Origin: Cytobacillus oceanisediminis
GTDB taxonomy: Bacteria; Bacillota; Bacilli; Bacillales; Cytobacillaceae
DNA: 64,000 nt
NCBI RefSeq assembly: GCF_022811925.1
Contig: NZ_CP065511.1
Coordinates: 3,031,501 to 3,095,500 of the forward strand
Reading direction: 5' to 3'
Shown here: positions 1 through 8,993 of the stretch, piece after piece
Layout of the letters: each line of letters begins with the position of its first letter
Position numbering within the stretch: the stretch's first letter is position 1
The notes under the pieces: generated by a model
Seen by the model: the letters and a program-made list of their open reading frames with translations, nothing else
Told to the model about the DNA's origin: nothing
The model's database searches: none
Made by a program: the position numbers and the translations under genes

Positions 1-510
1 TGGACCCAGCGCCGGTCCTGCCAGCATGACCAATCCCATGATTCCCATTGCCCCGCCGCGTTTATCAGGAGGAAAAATAGTGAAAATGACATTTTGCGTC
101 AGGGGTAAATTAATCGCTAATCCTGCTGCCTGAATAATGCGTCCTGCTAGTAAAACTGGAAATACGGAGGCTGTCGCAGCCATGACAGTTCCGATAATGG
201 ATAACAGCACTGAAGCCATAAACATTTGCCTGGTTGTAAATTTTTGCATCATAATGCCTGTAACCGGCACCAAAATCCCCAGAGTCAAGAAATATCCTGT
301 TGCCAGCCACTGAATGACAGTTGCATCAACGCTAAATATGAAGCTTAATTCGCCTAAAGCAATATTTAATGCCGTTTCACTGAAAAGTCCGACAAACCCT
401 GCGACCAAAAGTGCCGCCATGATCGGGCCTGTTTTAACTTGCTTCTGTACTGCCGGAACCGCTTTAATCTGCCTATTTGCAATGGTCCCTGCTTTGTATT
501 GATTATTCAC
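1..510 (-). CDS. DHA2-family MFS multidrug exporter, LmrB-like (C-terminus outside window)
   Basis: Proton-coupled drug exporter of the 14-TM DHA2 (EmrB/QacA/LmrB) type in the cytoplasmic membrane. The frame is open from a GTG at 510 to the window edge (170 codons). The GTG is preceded by GAAGGAG at about 8 nt, which fixes the start and explains why an ATG search misses it. After a charged N-terminus come a first membrane segment, the typical motif around residue 60 (TVIQWLATGYFLTLGILVP) and motif A-like KFTTRQMF near residue 84, then hydrophobic segments ending in GPALGP, the family antiporter motif C region. The family is recognised from motifs; substrate unknown. A divergent promoter/operator region lies upstream. 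Confidence 0.85.
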   Translation of the reverse strand, partial: MNNQYKAGTIANRQIKAVPAVQKQVKTGPIMAALLVAGFVGLFSETALNIALGELSFIFSVDATVIQWLATGYFLTLGILVPVTGIMMQKFTTRQMFMASVLLSIIGTVMAATASVFPVLLAGRIIQAAGLAINLPLTQNVIFTIFPPDKRGGAMGIMGLVMLAGPALGP

Positions 511-633
511 TCGTAATACTCCTTCATTAGGAAAAGAATATCCCTTCAATTTTTGCTGTAAAGATATTAATGATTTCATTTATCAGCGTTTCCAAATTCC
601 GCAGCACACCTCCATTTGCTAAACGGCTTGTTA

Positions 634-663
634 ACTATATCAAACTATTTTTCTTAACGTCAA
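634..663 (-). promoter_or_regulatory. sigma-A promoter of the MFS exporter gene
   Basis: On the minus strand TTGACG (658-663) and TATAGT (634-639) are separated by 18 nt, about 120 nt before the GTG start. The -35 box overlaps the operator at 659-673, so a bound regulator would block it. Confidence 0.55.
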
Positions 664-673
664 CTAAGTTGAC
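659..673. promoter_or_regulatory. operator 1 (GTCAACTAAGTTGAC)
   Basis: A 15-bp near-perfect palindrome with half site GTCAACT and a single central base. It overlaps the -35 boxes of both divergent promoters. A second copy lies at 696-711. The arrangement is typical of MarR- or TetR-type autoregulated drug-exporter loci; the regulator itself is not identified. Confidence 0.6.
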
Positions 674-697
674 AAAATTTTATTTTTCTGATATTAT
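669..697 (+). promoter_or_regulatory. sigma-A promoter, plus strand
   Basis: TTGACA (669-674), 17-nt spacer, TATTAT (692-697). It is close to consensus and embedded between the two operator copies. It would transcribe the short ORF at 720-836. Confidence 0.6.
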
Positions 698-711
698 CAA
701 CTTAGTTGACA
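696..711. promoter_or_regulatory. operator 2 (TCAACTTAGTTGAC)
   Basis: Second copy of the palindrome, starting at the end of the plus-strand -10 box. Centre-to-centre distance to operator 1 is about 37 bp, so two dimers could bind and shut off both directions. Confidence 0.55.
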
Positions 712-719
712 GTATCCTT

Positions 720-836
720 ATGTATGATATTGGATATCTGATTATAAATTTTTTAAAAGAATTGTCGCTTTCATTGGATAAGAGTGCAGAAGAGATAGAG
801 GAACTAGTGAAGATAATGATAAAAGCAAGCAGATAA
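720..836 (+). pseudogene. short ORF, possible remnant of a MarR-type regulator
   Basis: A 38-codon frame follows the strong plus-strand promoter. The peptide (begins MYDIGYLIINFLKEL) resembles the first helix of MarR-family repressors, which start with a similar amphipathic dimerisation helix, but it ends where the winged helix should begin. No ribosome site precedes the ATG. Best read as a truncated regulator or a chance frame; an intact repressor for the two operators is not present here. Confidence 0.3.
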
Positions 837-840
837 CAGA

Positions 841-888
841 AAAAAGAATGTCCCTTCTGAATGTGATATTCATCGGGACATTCTTTTT
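841..888. terminator. bidirectional rho-independent terminator
   Basis: AAAAAGAATGTCCC (841-854) pairs with GGGACATTCTTTTT (875-888). A- and T-runs on both sides allow use in both directions: end of the xylose operon on the minus strand and of the short plus-strand unit. Confidence 0.75.
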
Positions 889-920
889 CATTGTTCAATA
901 GAAACCGCTAAAGGAAGCAA

Positions 921-2321
921 TTAGGCAGTTCTTTTCCAAATACTCTCCATGTTCTCAAGAGTTTTCCCTTTCGTTTCAGGTACAAACTTCCATACAAAAA
1001 TGGCTGAAAGAACACTCATCAGTCCATAGAAGCCGTAAGTTAAGCCGCCGCTGAATTCCATCATCATCGGATAAGTCGATGAAATGAAATAGTTTGCGGC
1101 CCATTGTGCTGCTACTGCTACCGCCACTGCCTGTCCGCGGATTTTGTTTGGGAAAATTTCCGAGATCAATACCCAGCATATCGGTCCCCATGACATCATG
1201 AAAGACGCTGTGTAAACGATAATAAAAATTAACGTGCCCATGCCGATTATATTGGAAAAAGCCATTCCTGCAACACCAAACATCCCGATCGCCATGCCAA
1301 TGGAACCCGTGATCAATAATGGCTTGCGTCCCCATTTATCTACAGTTAAAATGGCCACTACTGTAAAGATGACATTTATGACACCCATAACTATCGTCTG
1401 CAGCATCGAGGCATCCTTTGCTGCTCCCATGCTTTCAAAAATTCGCGGTGCATAGTACAAAGCCACATTAATCCCGACAAATTGCTGGAATACAGACAGC
1501 AGAATTCCTATAACAATCACTAATTTTCCGTATGCAAACAGTTTTTCTGCTGGAACATTTGCTGAGGCTGCTACCGATTTTTTGATTTCACCCAAGATCG
1601 TTTTTGCCTCTGCTGCACCATTAATTTTCGTAAGTACTGCTAAAGCTTTATCATCATGATTATTGATGGCCAGGTATCGGGGTGTCTCCGGAACCAGGAG
1701 CAGCAGAAGACCAAAGGCAAGGGCCGGAATAGCTTCTGAAGCAAACATGTACCTCCAGCCAACATCATTGATCCATTCCAAAGGACGCCCGCTGGCAATG
1801 CCCCAGTTTACAAAGTACACGACAAGCATTCCGAAAATGATCATAAACTGATTGAATGAAACCAGGCGTCCGCGGATATCGGCAGGTGCAATTTCGCCGA
1901 TATACATGGGAACAATTGCTGACGCCAGGCCAACCCCAATTCCACCTATAATGCGATAAAGATTAAAAGTCAATAATAACGAGATGGTCGGTTCCCCTTT
2001 AGTGAAAAATAAAAATTCAGGAAAAGCGGAGCCTAATGCGGATAGGAAGAAAAGAACAGCCGCAGCAATCAGCGATTTTTTCCGCCCAAACTTCGACGCA
2101 AAATAACCGGAAATTAAACCGCCAATGATACAGCCAATTAAAGCACTCGAGGTTGTCGCCCCGTGAGCCAGCGACCCTAATCCCAAACTATTGATCAAAT
2201 AGATTTCCAGTGACTTTTCAGCTCCTGAAATAACAGCCGTATCATATCCGAAAAGCAAACCTCCTATCGCAGCAACCAATGTAAGTGAACCAATATATAG
2301 AGAGTTCCGATTCTGTTTCAT
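921..2321 (-). CDS. MFS sugar:H+ symporter, XylE/AraE type (xylose transporter)
   Basis: Imports a pentose, probably D-xylose, by proton symport. Sugar-porter family signatures are visible: GGLLFGYDTAVISGA near residue 20, RIIGGIGVGLA, the GRKK and GRKP loops, PETPRYL mid-protein and PETKGKTLE near the C-terminus; 12 membrane segments are expected. I chose the ATG at 2321 (466 aa) because the protein then begins just before TM1 as in relatives. The frame is also open to an ATG at 2372, but the only good ribosome site (AAAGGAG, 2397-2403) is 24 nt from that codon and even further from 2321, so the start is uncertain. It is the last gene of the xylA-xylB-galM operon, which makes xylose the best substrate guess. 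Confidence 0.85.
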   Translation of the reverse strand: MKQNRNSLYIGSLTLVAAIGGLLFGYDTAVISGAEKSLEIYLINSLGLGSLAHGATTSSALIGCIIGGLISGYFASKFGRKKSLIAAAVLFFLSALGSAFPEFLFFTKGEPTISLLLTFNLYRIIGGIGVGLASAIVPMYIGEIAPADIRGRLVSFNQFMIIFGMLVVYFVNWGIASGRPLEWINDVGWRYMFASEAIPALAFGLLLLLVPETPRYLAINNHDDKALAVLTKINGAAEAKTILGEIKKSVAASANVPAEKLFAYGKLVIVIGILLSVFQQFVGINVALYYAPRIFESMGAAKDASMLQTIVMGVINVIFTVVAILTVDKWGRKPLLITGSIGMAIGMFGVAGMAFSNIIGMGTLIFIIVYTASFMMSWGPICWVLISEIFPNKIRGQAVAVAVAAQWAANYFISSTYPMMMEFSGGLTYGFYGLMSVLSAIFVWKFVPETKGKTLENMESIWKRTA

Positions 2322-2349
2322 AGTTTGTAAAAGACAGATTTGAACCAAA

Positions 2350-2363
2350 ATAGAGCGCTTACA
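2350..2363 (-). promoter_or_regulatory. cre-like site before the sugar transporter
   Basis: Minus-strand TGTAAGCGCTCTAT matches 12 of 14 positions of the CcpA site TGWAANCGNTNWCA. Inside an operon it could act as a CcpA roadblock on the transporter gene. Weaker than the site before xylA. Confidence 0.4.
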
Positions 2364-2416
2364 ATTTGACATTAATATAATTCAAATCTATCTTTACTCC
2401 TTTCTAGTAGAAATGT

Positions 2417-3454
2417 TTAAACAATGAGAAACTTGAAACTGGTTTTTGTTTTGAAGACCTCATTTTTCTCCAGGACAATAGAAGGAAAGTTTTCATGATG
2501 AATGGCATCAGGCGGACATTGTGTTTCCAGACATAGCCCCAAATGCCTTTTTGACTGAACACCTCTAATTTCAAAATCATTTCCCAGCATGTTCGCTGTA
2601 TATAAAACAACACTCTGCCTATCCGTTTCCACTGCCAGTTTTCGTCCGCTTGCAGAATCCACTACAGCCATTTCACCTGTATTTAATAGAAATGGATGAT
2701 CATAACCTCCGCCCGCAAGAATGTTCTGCTGATGGCCGGACTTTACGCCTTCTTTGATTTTCTTCCCTGCTCTGAAATCAAACGGGGTATTTTCAACATG
2801 TATGAATTCCCCAGTAGGAATCAATGTGTCATCAAGCTCCAGGAAGTGATCACTTTGCATGGTTACCTCGTGCTCAAGAATGTCCCTCTTTAAGTCCCCG
2901 CTTAGGTTAAAATAAGTATGGTTTGTCAGATTGATGATCGTTTTTTCATCAGATATAGCTTTATAACTAATGACCAGTTCATTCTCATTGTTCAGTGTAT
3001 AGTTTACCGTTACATCAAGAGTCCCAGGATACCCTTCTTCTCCATCCGGGCTTACATAGGAGAACCTGATATTCGCCTCATTCCTGCCCTTTTCAGCGGC
3101 CGAGTCCCAAATTACATGATGAAAACCACCTTTACCTCCATGCAGATGGTGTTCCCCATCATTTTTTGGCAGCTGGTAAGCAGTTCCATCAAGAGTGAAA
3201 GTTGAGCCTGCTATCCTTCCGGCCACCCTTCCTATAATCGAACCAAAAAAGGGTGAATGCTTTGTATACTCTTCAAGCGTGTCAAAACCCAGGACCACAT
3301 TCTCTATATTTCCTTCACGATCAGGGACAGATATCCCGGTAATGATTCCCCCGTATTCAATACACGATACTTTCATTCCATGATCATTGCTGATTGTATA
3401 GGATTTAACCTTGTGTCCATTCCATTCGCCAAAGATACTTTCAGTTATGTTCAT
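2417..3454 (-). CDS. galM: aldose 1-epimerase (mutarotase)
   Basis: Interconverts alpha and beta anomers of aldoses in the cytoplasm, supplying the anomer used by xylose isomerase. Family motifs: GRVAGRI at residues 75-81, HHLHGG at 102-107, catalytic-histidine motif NHTYFN at 178-183, and LCLETQ near 310 with the likely catalytic glutamate. Length 345 aa is normal. The start is ATG 3454 with GAGGGAG 6 nt upstream; the frame extends to a TTG at 3469 that overlaps this ribosome site and is rejected. It lies 21 nt after xylB, so it is cotranscribed. Overall a GalM-family enzyme adapted to a xylose operon. Confidence 0.9.
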   Translation of the reverse strand: MNITESIFGEWNGHKVKSYTISNDHGMKVSCIEYGGIITGISVPDREGNIENVVLGFDTLEEYTKHSPFFGSIIGRVAGRIAGSTFTLDGTAYQLPKNDGEHHLHGGKGGFHHVIWDSAAEKGRNEANIRFSYVSPDGEEGYPGTLDVTVNYTLNNENELVISYKAISDEKTIINLTNHTYFNLSGDLKRDILEHEVTMQSDHFLELDDTLIPTGEFIHVENTPFDFRAGKKIKEGVKSGHQQNILAGGGYDHPFLLNTGEMAVVDSASGRKLAVETDRQSVVLYTANMLGNDFEIRGVQSKRHLGLCLETQCPPDAIHHENFPSIVLEKNEVFKTKTSFKFLIV

Positions 3455-3475
3455 GTAGATCTCCCTCAAGTCAGC

Positions 3476-4978
3476 TTACTTTTTCCTAAAACCGGCCAAA
3501 CCCTCGTTCAGTTTCCTGGTTTGCACATAAACTTCCTTGTATAACTGGAAAAGTTCCTGATATTTCTTAACGTTTTCAGGGATTGGAGTATACGTCTTTT
3601 CGTATGTTATGAAGTCATCGGCACATGCTTCCAGAGATTCATACCATTTGCATCCATATGCCGCGAGCATAGCCGCACCTACAGCAGGTCCTTGTTCACT
3701 TGAAAGCTTTACGATTGTGCTATTGAAGATATCAGCCTGGATTTGCAGCCAGGCATCACTTTTTGCTCCTCCTCCGATTGAAATGATTGTATCGACTAGC
3801 TTGCCGCTTTCCCTGAATATTTCAATCGATTCATTTAAAGAAAAGGTAATTCCTTCAATGACCGATCGAACAAAGTCATTTCGATTATGTGAAGAGTCCA
3901 TGCCGATAAAGCTTCCCCGAATAAGTGAATCTGCATATGGCGTGCGCTCACCGGCTAAATATGGCGTAAACAAAAGACCGTTCGATCCAATCGGAACCTC
4001 GCTCATTTCAGCCAGCAAGGAGTCGAATGATTCCATTTCTGCAAACGTATCTTTAAACCAGCTCAAACTATGTCCCGCTGCCAGGGTTACGCCCATTGTG
4101 TAATAGGCCTTTTCTTCACCATGATTAAAATAATGGACTTTCCCCTGAAAATCCTTGTCATTTTGTTCTTCATAGGATAAAACGACTCCGGATGTGCCAA
4201 TGCTGCATAATGTTTTTCCTTCTGACAGAATACCTGAACCGATCGCACCACAGGCATTGTCAGCTCCTCCGGCAAATACCTTCGTTAAAGGATATAATCC
4301 CGTCTTCTCAGCAATCTCAGGCTTTAACGTCCCTACACATTCATGGGATTCAACTAAAGGCGGACAGATATTCACATCAATCCCGGTTAGCCCGCATATC
4401 TCTTCACTCCACATTTTCCGGCCGACATTCAGCAGCAAAGTACCCGCTGCATCACTATATTCACTATGAATCCTTCCAGTCAGTTTAAAGCGCAGATAAT
4501 CTTTAGGGAGCATAAATACAGCCGCTTTTTCAAAAACTTCCGGCTCATATTGCTTCACCCAAAGCAGCTTTGGTAAAGTGAAGCCTTCCAATGCCGGATT
4601 CTTTGTGATTTCAAGCAGACGCTTCTCACCAGCCATGTCATAGATCTGTTTACACTGCTCTGTCGTGCGGGTATCATTCCAGAGGATTGCATTTCGCAGA
4701 ACCATATTCTCTTTATCCAGAAGGACCAGGCCGTGCATTTGGCCTGAAAAACTGATTCCTTGAATGTCTTCCTCACTTCCATCGAACTGCTCTGAAATTT
4801 CTTTAAGAGCATCGACTGTTTTATCAACCCATTCACCAGGGTCCTGTTCACTATAACCCGACTTTTCATGAATGAGCGGATAAGACCTGGAAACTTCGCT
4901 GCATACTTCTCCCTTTTGATTCATTAATAAAACTTTTACCGAGCTCGTGCCAAGGTCAATCCCGATTACATATTTCAT
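3476..4978 (-). CDS. xylB: xylulokinase
   Basis: Phosphorylates D-xylulose to D-xylulose 5-phosphate with ATP. FGGY carbohydrate kinase of 500 aa, the usual length. The N-terminal phosphate-1 motif IGIDLGTSSVK is at residues 4-14; QMHGLVLLD, LWNDTRT and the substrate-binding GGADNACGAIGSG follow, and the C-terminal FGGY signature contains GGGAKSDAWLQI. ATG 4978 has an AAAGGATG ribosome site. It follows xylA after a 107-nt gap with a hairpin, so it is probably expressed at a lower level than xylA. Confidence 0.95.
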   Translation of the reverse strand: MKYVIGIDLGTSSVKVLLMNQKGEVCSEVSRSYPLIHEKSGYSEQDPGEWVDKTVDALKEISEQFDGSEEDIQGISFSGQMHGLVLLDKENMVLRNAILWNDTRTTEQCKQIYDMAGEKRLLEITKNPALEGFTLPKLLWVKQYEPEVFEKAAVFMLPKDYLRFKLTGRIHSEYSDAAGTLLLNVGRKMWSEEICGLTGIDVNICPPLVESHECVGTLKPEIAEKTGLYPLTKVFAGGADNACGAIGSGILSEGKTLCSIGTSGVVLSYEEQNDKDFQGKVHYFNHGEEKAYYTMGVTLAAGHSLSWFKDTFAEMESFDSLLAEMSEVPIGSNGLLFTPYLAGERTPYADSLIRGSFIGMDSSHNRNDFVRSVIEGITFSLNESIEIFRESGKLVDTIISIGGGAKSDAWLQIQADIFNSTIVKLSSEQGPAVGAAMLAAYGCKWYESLEACADDFITYEKTYTPIPENVKKYQELFQLYKEVYVQTRKLNEGLAGFRKK

Positions 4979-5028
4979 GATTGATCATCCTTTAGATAAT
5001 GAAATGTATGCTAATCTTTACTTTTTAA

Positions 5029-5065
5029 AAATGTACTGGGACACTTTCGTATTCCCAGTACATTT
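5029..5065 (-). terminator. xylA-xylB intercistronic hairpin (attenuator)
   Basis: AATGTACTGGGA (5030-5041) pairs with TCCCAGTACATT (5053-5064), a perfect 12-bp stem followed on the minus strand by TTTTTAAAAAG. It would cause partial termination or protect the 3' end of xylA mRNA, giving more XylA than XylB. Confidence 0.65.
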
Positions 5066-5085
5066 AATCTTTTTATATTAATCTC

Positions 5086-6417
5086 TTACGCTTTTACACT
5101 CGCATAGGCTTCGAGAATGTATTTATTTAAGACAGCTTTTAGCTGTTCCTGTCTTCCTGACTTGTTTTCGATCTTTTCAAGCTGAAGAGCATGCTTCTCA
5201 AGCTTATGGAAGTCTGTTTTTCCCTCAACGATTTCAAGGCCGATGCCTTCCGTATAGCTGCTATATCTGTCAGCAATAAAGTTGTCTAATACTTTATCTT
5301 CAATTAAACGCTGTGCAACTTTTGCACCAACTGCAAATGTGTCCATTCCTGCAATATGAGCATAGAACAGGTCCTCAGGGTCAAATGATCCTCTTCGTAC
5401 CTTCGCATCAAAGTTTAGGCCGCCTGTTCCAAGGCCGTCATTTTTAAGAATTTCAACCATTGCCAATGCTGTAGAATAGATATCTGTCGGGAATTCGTCA
5501 GTATCCCATCCCAGCAGGGTATCTCCCTGGTTTGCATCCACTGAACCAAGCATTCCATTTATGCGTGCTGTGTGCAGTTCATGCTCAAATGTATGGCCGG
5601 CAAGGGTCGCGTGGTTTGCTTCAATATTGAATTTAAAGTAGTCTTTTAAGCCGTAAGATTGCAAGAATGATAAACTGGTTGCCACATCAAAATCATATTG
5701 ATGTTTGGTAGGCTCCTTCGGCTTTGGCTCGATTAAGAATTGTGCGTCAAATCCAATTTCCTTTGCATAATCAATTGCCATATGGAAGAAGCGCGCAAGA
5801 TTATCGAGTTCAAGCTTCATGTTCGTATTCAGCAGTGTTTCGTATCCTTCGCGTCCGCCCCAGAATACATAGTTCACAGCACCCAGCTCCTTGCCGATCT
5901 CAAGTCCCTTTTTCACTTTCGCTGCAGCATAAGCAAATACATCAGCATTAGGCGCTGTCGCCGCACCGTGCAGCCAGCGCGGATGTGAAAACATATTAGC
6001 AGTATTCCATAATAACTTTGTTTTGCTGGATTTCATGTATTCCTTAATCATGGCCGTAATTTCATCTAAGTTCTTAAAAGTTTCGCTTAATGAATCCCCT
6101 TCAGGCGCAATATCAGCGTCATGGAAACAGAAAAACGGAACATTCAGTTTTTCATAGAATTCAAAGGAGGCTTCTACACGTGCCTTGGCCAAGTCCATTC
6201 CGGAAAATCTGCCATAGGAACGGATCATCGTTCCATCTCCGAAAGGATCTGTGCCTTCCGCAGTGAACGTATGCCAGTAAGACACAGCAAAACGGAGAAG
6301 GTCTTCCATTTTTCTGCCGTTGATCATTTCTTCAGGATTATAATATTTAAAAGCCAATGGATTATTAGAATCTGGACCTTCGTATTTTACTCCGCTCACA
6401 TTACTAAAGTAGTTCAT
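5086..6417 (-). CDS. xylA: xylose isomerase
   Basis: Converts D-xylose to D-xylulose; a cytoplasmic TIM-barrel metalloenzyme. With ATG 6417 the protein is 443 aa, the class II (long) type. Catalytic HDAD is at residues 99-102; metal-site residues lie in IEPKPKEP (Glu230), [12 protein letters not shown] (Glu266, His269) and DANQGD (Asp294), with WDTDEFP (Asp305/Asp307) after. The start is placed at 6417 because GGAGG (6425-6429) lies 7 nt away; the ATG at 6423 is only 1 nt from it. First gene of the operon, with promoter, XylR operator and cre directly upstream. Confidence 0.97.
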   Translation of the reverse strand: MNYFSNVSGVKYEGPDSNNPLAFKYYNPEEMINGRKMEDLLRFAVSYWHTFTAEGTDPFGDGTMIRSYGRFSGMDLAKARVEASFEFYEKLNVPFFCFHDADIAPEGDSLSETFKNLDEITAMIKEYMKSSKTKLLWNTANMFSHPRWLHGAATAPNADVFAYAAAKVKKGLEIGKELGAVNYVFWGGREGYETLLNTNMKLELDNLARFFHMAIDYAKEIGFDAQFLIEPKPKEPTKHQYDFDVATSLSFLQSYGLKDYFKFNIEANHATLAGHTFEHELHTARINGMLGSVDANQGDTLLGWDTDEFPTDIYSTALAMVEILKNDGLGTGGLNFDAKVRRGSFDPEDLFYAHIAGMDTFAVGAKVAQRLIEDKVLDNFIADRYSSYTEGIGLEIVEGKTDFHKLEKHALQLEKIENKSGRQEQLKAVLNKYILEAYASVKA

Positions 6418-6445
6418 TTTCATTCCTCCATCTTTTCTTTTAGAT

Positions 6446-6459
6446 TGTTATCGCTTTCA
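6446..6459 (-). promoter_or_regulatory. cre site in the xylA leader
   Basis: Minus-strand TGAAAGCGATAACA matches the CcpA consensus TGWAANCGNTNWCA at all 14 positions. It lies between the xylA -10 box and the start codon, the position used for glucose repression of Bacillus xyl operons. Confidence 0.8.
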
Positions 6460-6474
6460 TTTGATTACAAATCG

Positions 6475-6503
6475 ATTTTACCACCATAAACTTAGTTTGT
6501 CTA
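6475..6503 (-). promoter_or_regulatory. xylA operon promoter
   Basis: Minus strand TAGACA (6498-6503), 17-nt spacer, TAAAAT (6475-6480). The XylR operator covers the -35 box and part of the spacer. Confidence 0.65.
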
Positions 6504-6520
6504 TTGAATGAACTAAGTTT
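6488..6520. promoter_or_regulatory. xyl operator (XylR binding site)
   Basis: Inverted repeat AAACTTAGTT (6488-6497) / AACTAAGTTT (6511-6520) with a 13-nt centre, close in form to known Bacillus xylO sites. It sits between divergent xylA and xylR and overlaps the xylA promoter, consistent with xylose-relieved repression and xylR autocontrol. Confidence 0.8.
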
Positions 6521-6598
6521 CATTTTTATTTTTAATTATGGTATAAATGGAATATGATTGTAATAGACAAAGAAATTGAGGATTTGAGGAGAAAGATA

Positions 6599-7780
6599 AT
6601 GACTTGGAATCAGCAGCTGGTAAAAATGAAAAACAAATCACGCGTTCTGCAGACGATAATCTACCAATCCCCTATCTCCCGGGCTGATATCGCACAGCAC
6701 TTGGGACTGACTAAAGGTACTGTTTCCTCGTTGGTCAACGAGCTGATAGAAGAAAAAATCTGTTCCGAAACAGGACCAGGCAAATCGAGCGGAGGACGTC
6801 GCCCTGTGATGCTGCTCTTTAATGAAAAAGCTGGATATGCCATTGGAATTGATTTAGGGGTGAACTATATTTTAGGTGTCATGACTGATTTATCGGGTAA
6901 TATTGTGAGCGAAAATTTGAAGCATATGAAGAGCATGAGGTATGAAGAAACCATTCTTGTCATAAAAGAAGTCATCCAATCATTATTGGACTCTACCCCC
7001 GAGAGCCCTTATGGTGTAATCGGAATCGGCATTGGAGTACCAGGAATCGTAAATAAGGAAGGCAGCAATATCCTGCTGGCACCTAATCTGGGCTGGACAG
7101 ATATCAATTTAAAGGCAGAAATTGAGACAGAGTTTCACCTTCCCGTTATCATCGACAACGAAGCGAACGCCGGAGCATACGGGGAAAAGCGTTTCGGAGC
7201 CGGGAAAAACTTTGAAAATCTCATCTATGTAAGCGCTGGAATTGGCATAGGCGTCGGCTTTATTTTACAAAACAGCCTTTATCGGGGGGCTGAGGGATTC
7301 TCCGGTGAAATGGGCCATATGGTGATCGATATAGATGGAAAAGAATGCAGATGCGGCAGCAAAGGCTGCTGGGAATTGTACGCTTCTGAACAGGCATTAC
7401 TAAACCAGGCAAAGAATATTCAATCATATTTACAACGGGATGATCTGAACCTGGAGTCATTAGTTGAAATGGCGGAAGAAGATGAGGAAGTAAAGGATTT
7501 GTTCCGTCAAATTGGCCGATGCCTTGGCATTGGCATAAACAATATCATCAATACATTCAACCCCGAGCAAATCATTATAGGAAATCGCTTAGCCATTGCC
7601 AAAGAATTATTACTGGATTCGATTATGGAAGTTGTAGAGACCCATTCCTTAAGATTTAATCAGGAGAACTTAAACATTACATTTGCCGATTTATCGATCT
7701 ACTCAACAGCACTTGGGGCTTCAGCTTATGCTACAGAAAACTTTCTGAACTCGGATCTGCAGGAAAATTTGAAAAAATAG
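6599..7780 (+). CDS. xylR: xylose operon repressor XylR (ROK family)
   Basis: Represses the divergent xyl operon; xylose releases it. N-terminal winged helix-turn-helix at about residues 15-60 (SPISRADIAQHLGLTKGTVSS), then SSGGRRP as in Bacillus XylR, and a ROK kinase-like domain with IGIDLGVN, IDNEANAGAYGEK and the zinc motif CRCGSKGC. The start at ATG 6599 (393 aa) has GGAGAAAGATA upstream; the frame extends to an ATG at 6554 without a good ribosome site. A convergent terminator follows. Confidence 0.92.
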   Translation: MTWNQQLVKMKNKSRVLQTIIYQSPISRADIAQHLGLTKGTVSSLVNELIEEKICSETGPGKSSGGRRPVMLLFNEKAGYAIGIDLGVNYILGVMTDLSGNIVSENLKHMKSMRYEETILVIKEVIQSLLDSTPESPYGVIGIGIGVPGIVNKEGSNILLAPNLGWTDINLKAEIETEFHLPVIIDNEANAGAYGEKRFGAGKNFENLIYVSAGIGIGVGFILQNSLYRGAEGFSGEMGHMVIDIDGKECRCGSKGCWELYASEQALLNQAKNIQSYLQRDDLNLESLVEMAEEDEEVKDLFRQIGRCLGIGINNIINTFNPEQIIIGNRLAIAKELLLDSIMEVVETHSLRFNQENLNITFADLSIYSTALGASAYATENFLNSDLQENLKK

Positions 7781-7855
7781 GCAACTTGATCGGCCAATCA
7801 AACGCCTGACGACCTAAAGTACATTCCTTTATTCATTGTAATTTCTTTTAAAAAA

Positions 7856-7889
7856 ACACCGGATAATTCATATTAGAATAATCCGGTGT
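7856..7889. terminator. convergent terminator after xylR
   Basis: ACACCGGAT (7856-7864) pairs with ATCCGGTGT (7881-7889); an A-run precedes it, giving a U-tract for the minus-strand gene that ends at 7918. It separates xylR from the convergent gene. Confidence 0.7.
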
Positions 7890-7917
7890 CATACTTAATA
7901 GAGTATCACGAATGTTT

Positions 7918-8907
7918 TTATAGTGAAAAGGAGTAACCTTTCTCCTCACTCAAAGCTTTTCTATATACCTTAGAGGCTGCCATAGTGTCCAGAAACCCAA
8001 CCCCGACAGATTTATAAAAGGTTATTTCACTTGATTTTTCACGTCCAGCTTTTTCCCCGCATACTATTTCACCAATTTCACCATAAATGAGATCCGTATT
8101 CCATTCTCCTTTCTTATGGGGAACAAGGAGATCTCCAGCCTCGTGCATAGCTCCTTCCATTGTATCAACCACCACTTTATTGCTCCTGATAAGTGTTTGA
8201 GCATCAACCTCTTGCATATGTGCCTGATAAGAACCAATGGCATTAATATGAGTTCCTTCCCTCAGTACAGATCCATCAAATATGGGTGTTGAACTCTTCG
8301 TGCTGCAGATGACAATATCTGATTGGGCAGCAGCAGCATTGGCATCCGCTTGAATTGAAATGGTCCCCCTCCAATCTGGATACAAAGAATGGATTTCATT
8401 TTTGAATACTTCCGCTCGTTCTATTGTGCGATTATATAAAATGATATGTTCTAATTCCATCACAGACATGACAGCTTGAATTTGGCCGGCAGCTTGAGCT
8501 CCGCAGCCTAAGACAGAACAGACTTTTGAATTCTTCCGAGCTAAATATTTCGTTGCCACACCGCTTGAAGCACCTGTTCTTAAGACCGTTAAGTAGCTGG
8601 CATCCATTAATGCAACATGCTCGCCAGTACGCGCATCGGTCAGCAGAATCACTCCCTGCAGAACTGGTTTGCCCCCGCCGGAATTGCGGGGAAAAATGCT
8701 TACAGCTTTAACTGCTGTATAATTTTCTGGTTCAATATAGGAAGGCATATATAAAGTTTCCGCTTCGTATTTAGAATGCGGAATCGACATTCTTACGGGT
8801 GTCAGCGTTTTATTCCTGTGGCCATAACTAAATGCTTTTTCAACATCCTGAATACACTCTTCCATTGAGTACAATTCTTTTATCGTTTCTTTATTAATCA
8901 CTAACAT
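7918..8907 (-). CDS. ornithine cyclodeaminase / mu-crystallin family protein
   Basis: NAD(P)-dependent enzyme of 329 aa. Family members deaminate ornithine or lysine to proline or pipecolate, or reduce cyclic ketimines. Visible motifs: LTDARTGEHVALMDASYLT and RTGASSGVATKYLA in the catalytic half (residues 90-130) and a Rossmann turn VLGCGAQAAGQ near 133-143. ATG 8907 follows GGAGTGA. It lies 86 nt after a D-amino-acid dehydrogenase-like gene on the same strand. An oxidase producing a cyclic imine and a ketimine reductase would form a natural pair, but the substrate cannot be decided from sequence. Confidence 0.8.
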   Translation of the reverse strand: MLVINKETIKELYSMEECIQDVEKAFSYGHRNKTLTPVRMSIPHSKYEAETLYMPSYIEPENYTAVKAVSIFPRNSGGGKPVLQGVILLTDARTGEHVALMDASYLTVLRTGASSGVATKYLARKNSKVCSVLGCGAQAAGQIQAVMSVMELEHIILYNRTIERAEVFKNEIHSLYPDWRGTISIQADANAAAAQSDIVICSTKSSTPIFDGSVLREGTHINAIGSYQAHMQEVDAQTLIRSNKVVVDTMEGAMHEAGDLLVPHKKGEWNTDLIYGEIGEIVCGEKAGREKSSEITFYKSVGVGFLDTMAASKVYRKALSEEKGYSFSL

Positions 8908-8993
8908 AGTAACTCACTCCAATATGAACTTGTCGTATATTCGATAATAAAAGCAAATGTTTTCTCGCTGCAGCACAGTTTTTTGGCTTCCTT

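Noticed and set aside
570..719. Upstream extension of the short plus-strand frame
   Set aside because: It lies across the promoter and both operators, so it cannot be translated from the promoter at 669-697.
976..1335. Frames antisense to or in other registers within known genes
   Set aside because: Shadows of strongly supported genes, without ribosome sites or recognisable domains.
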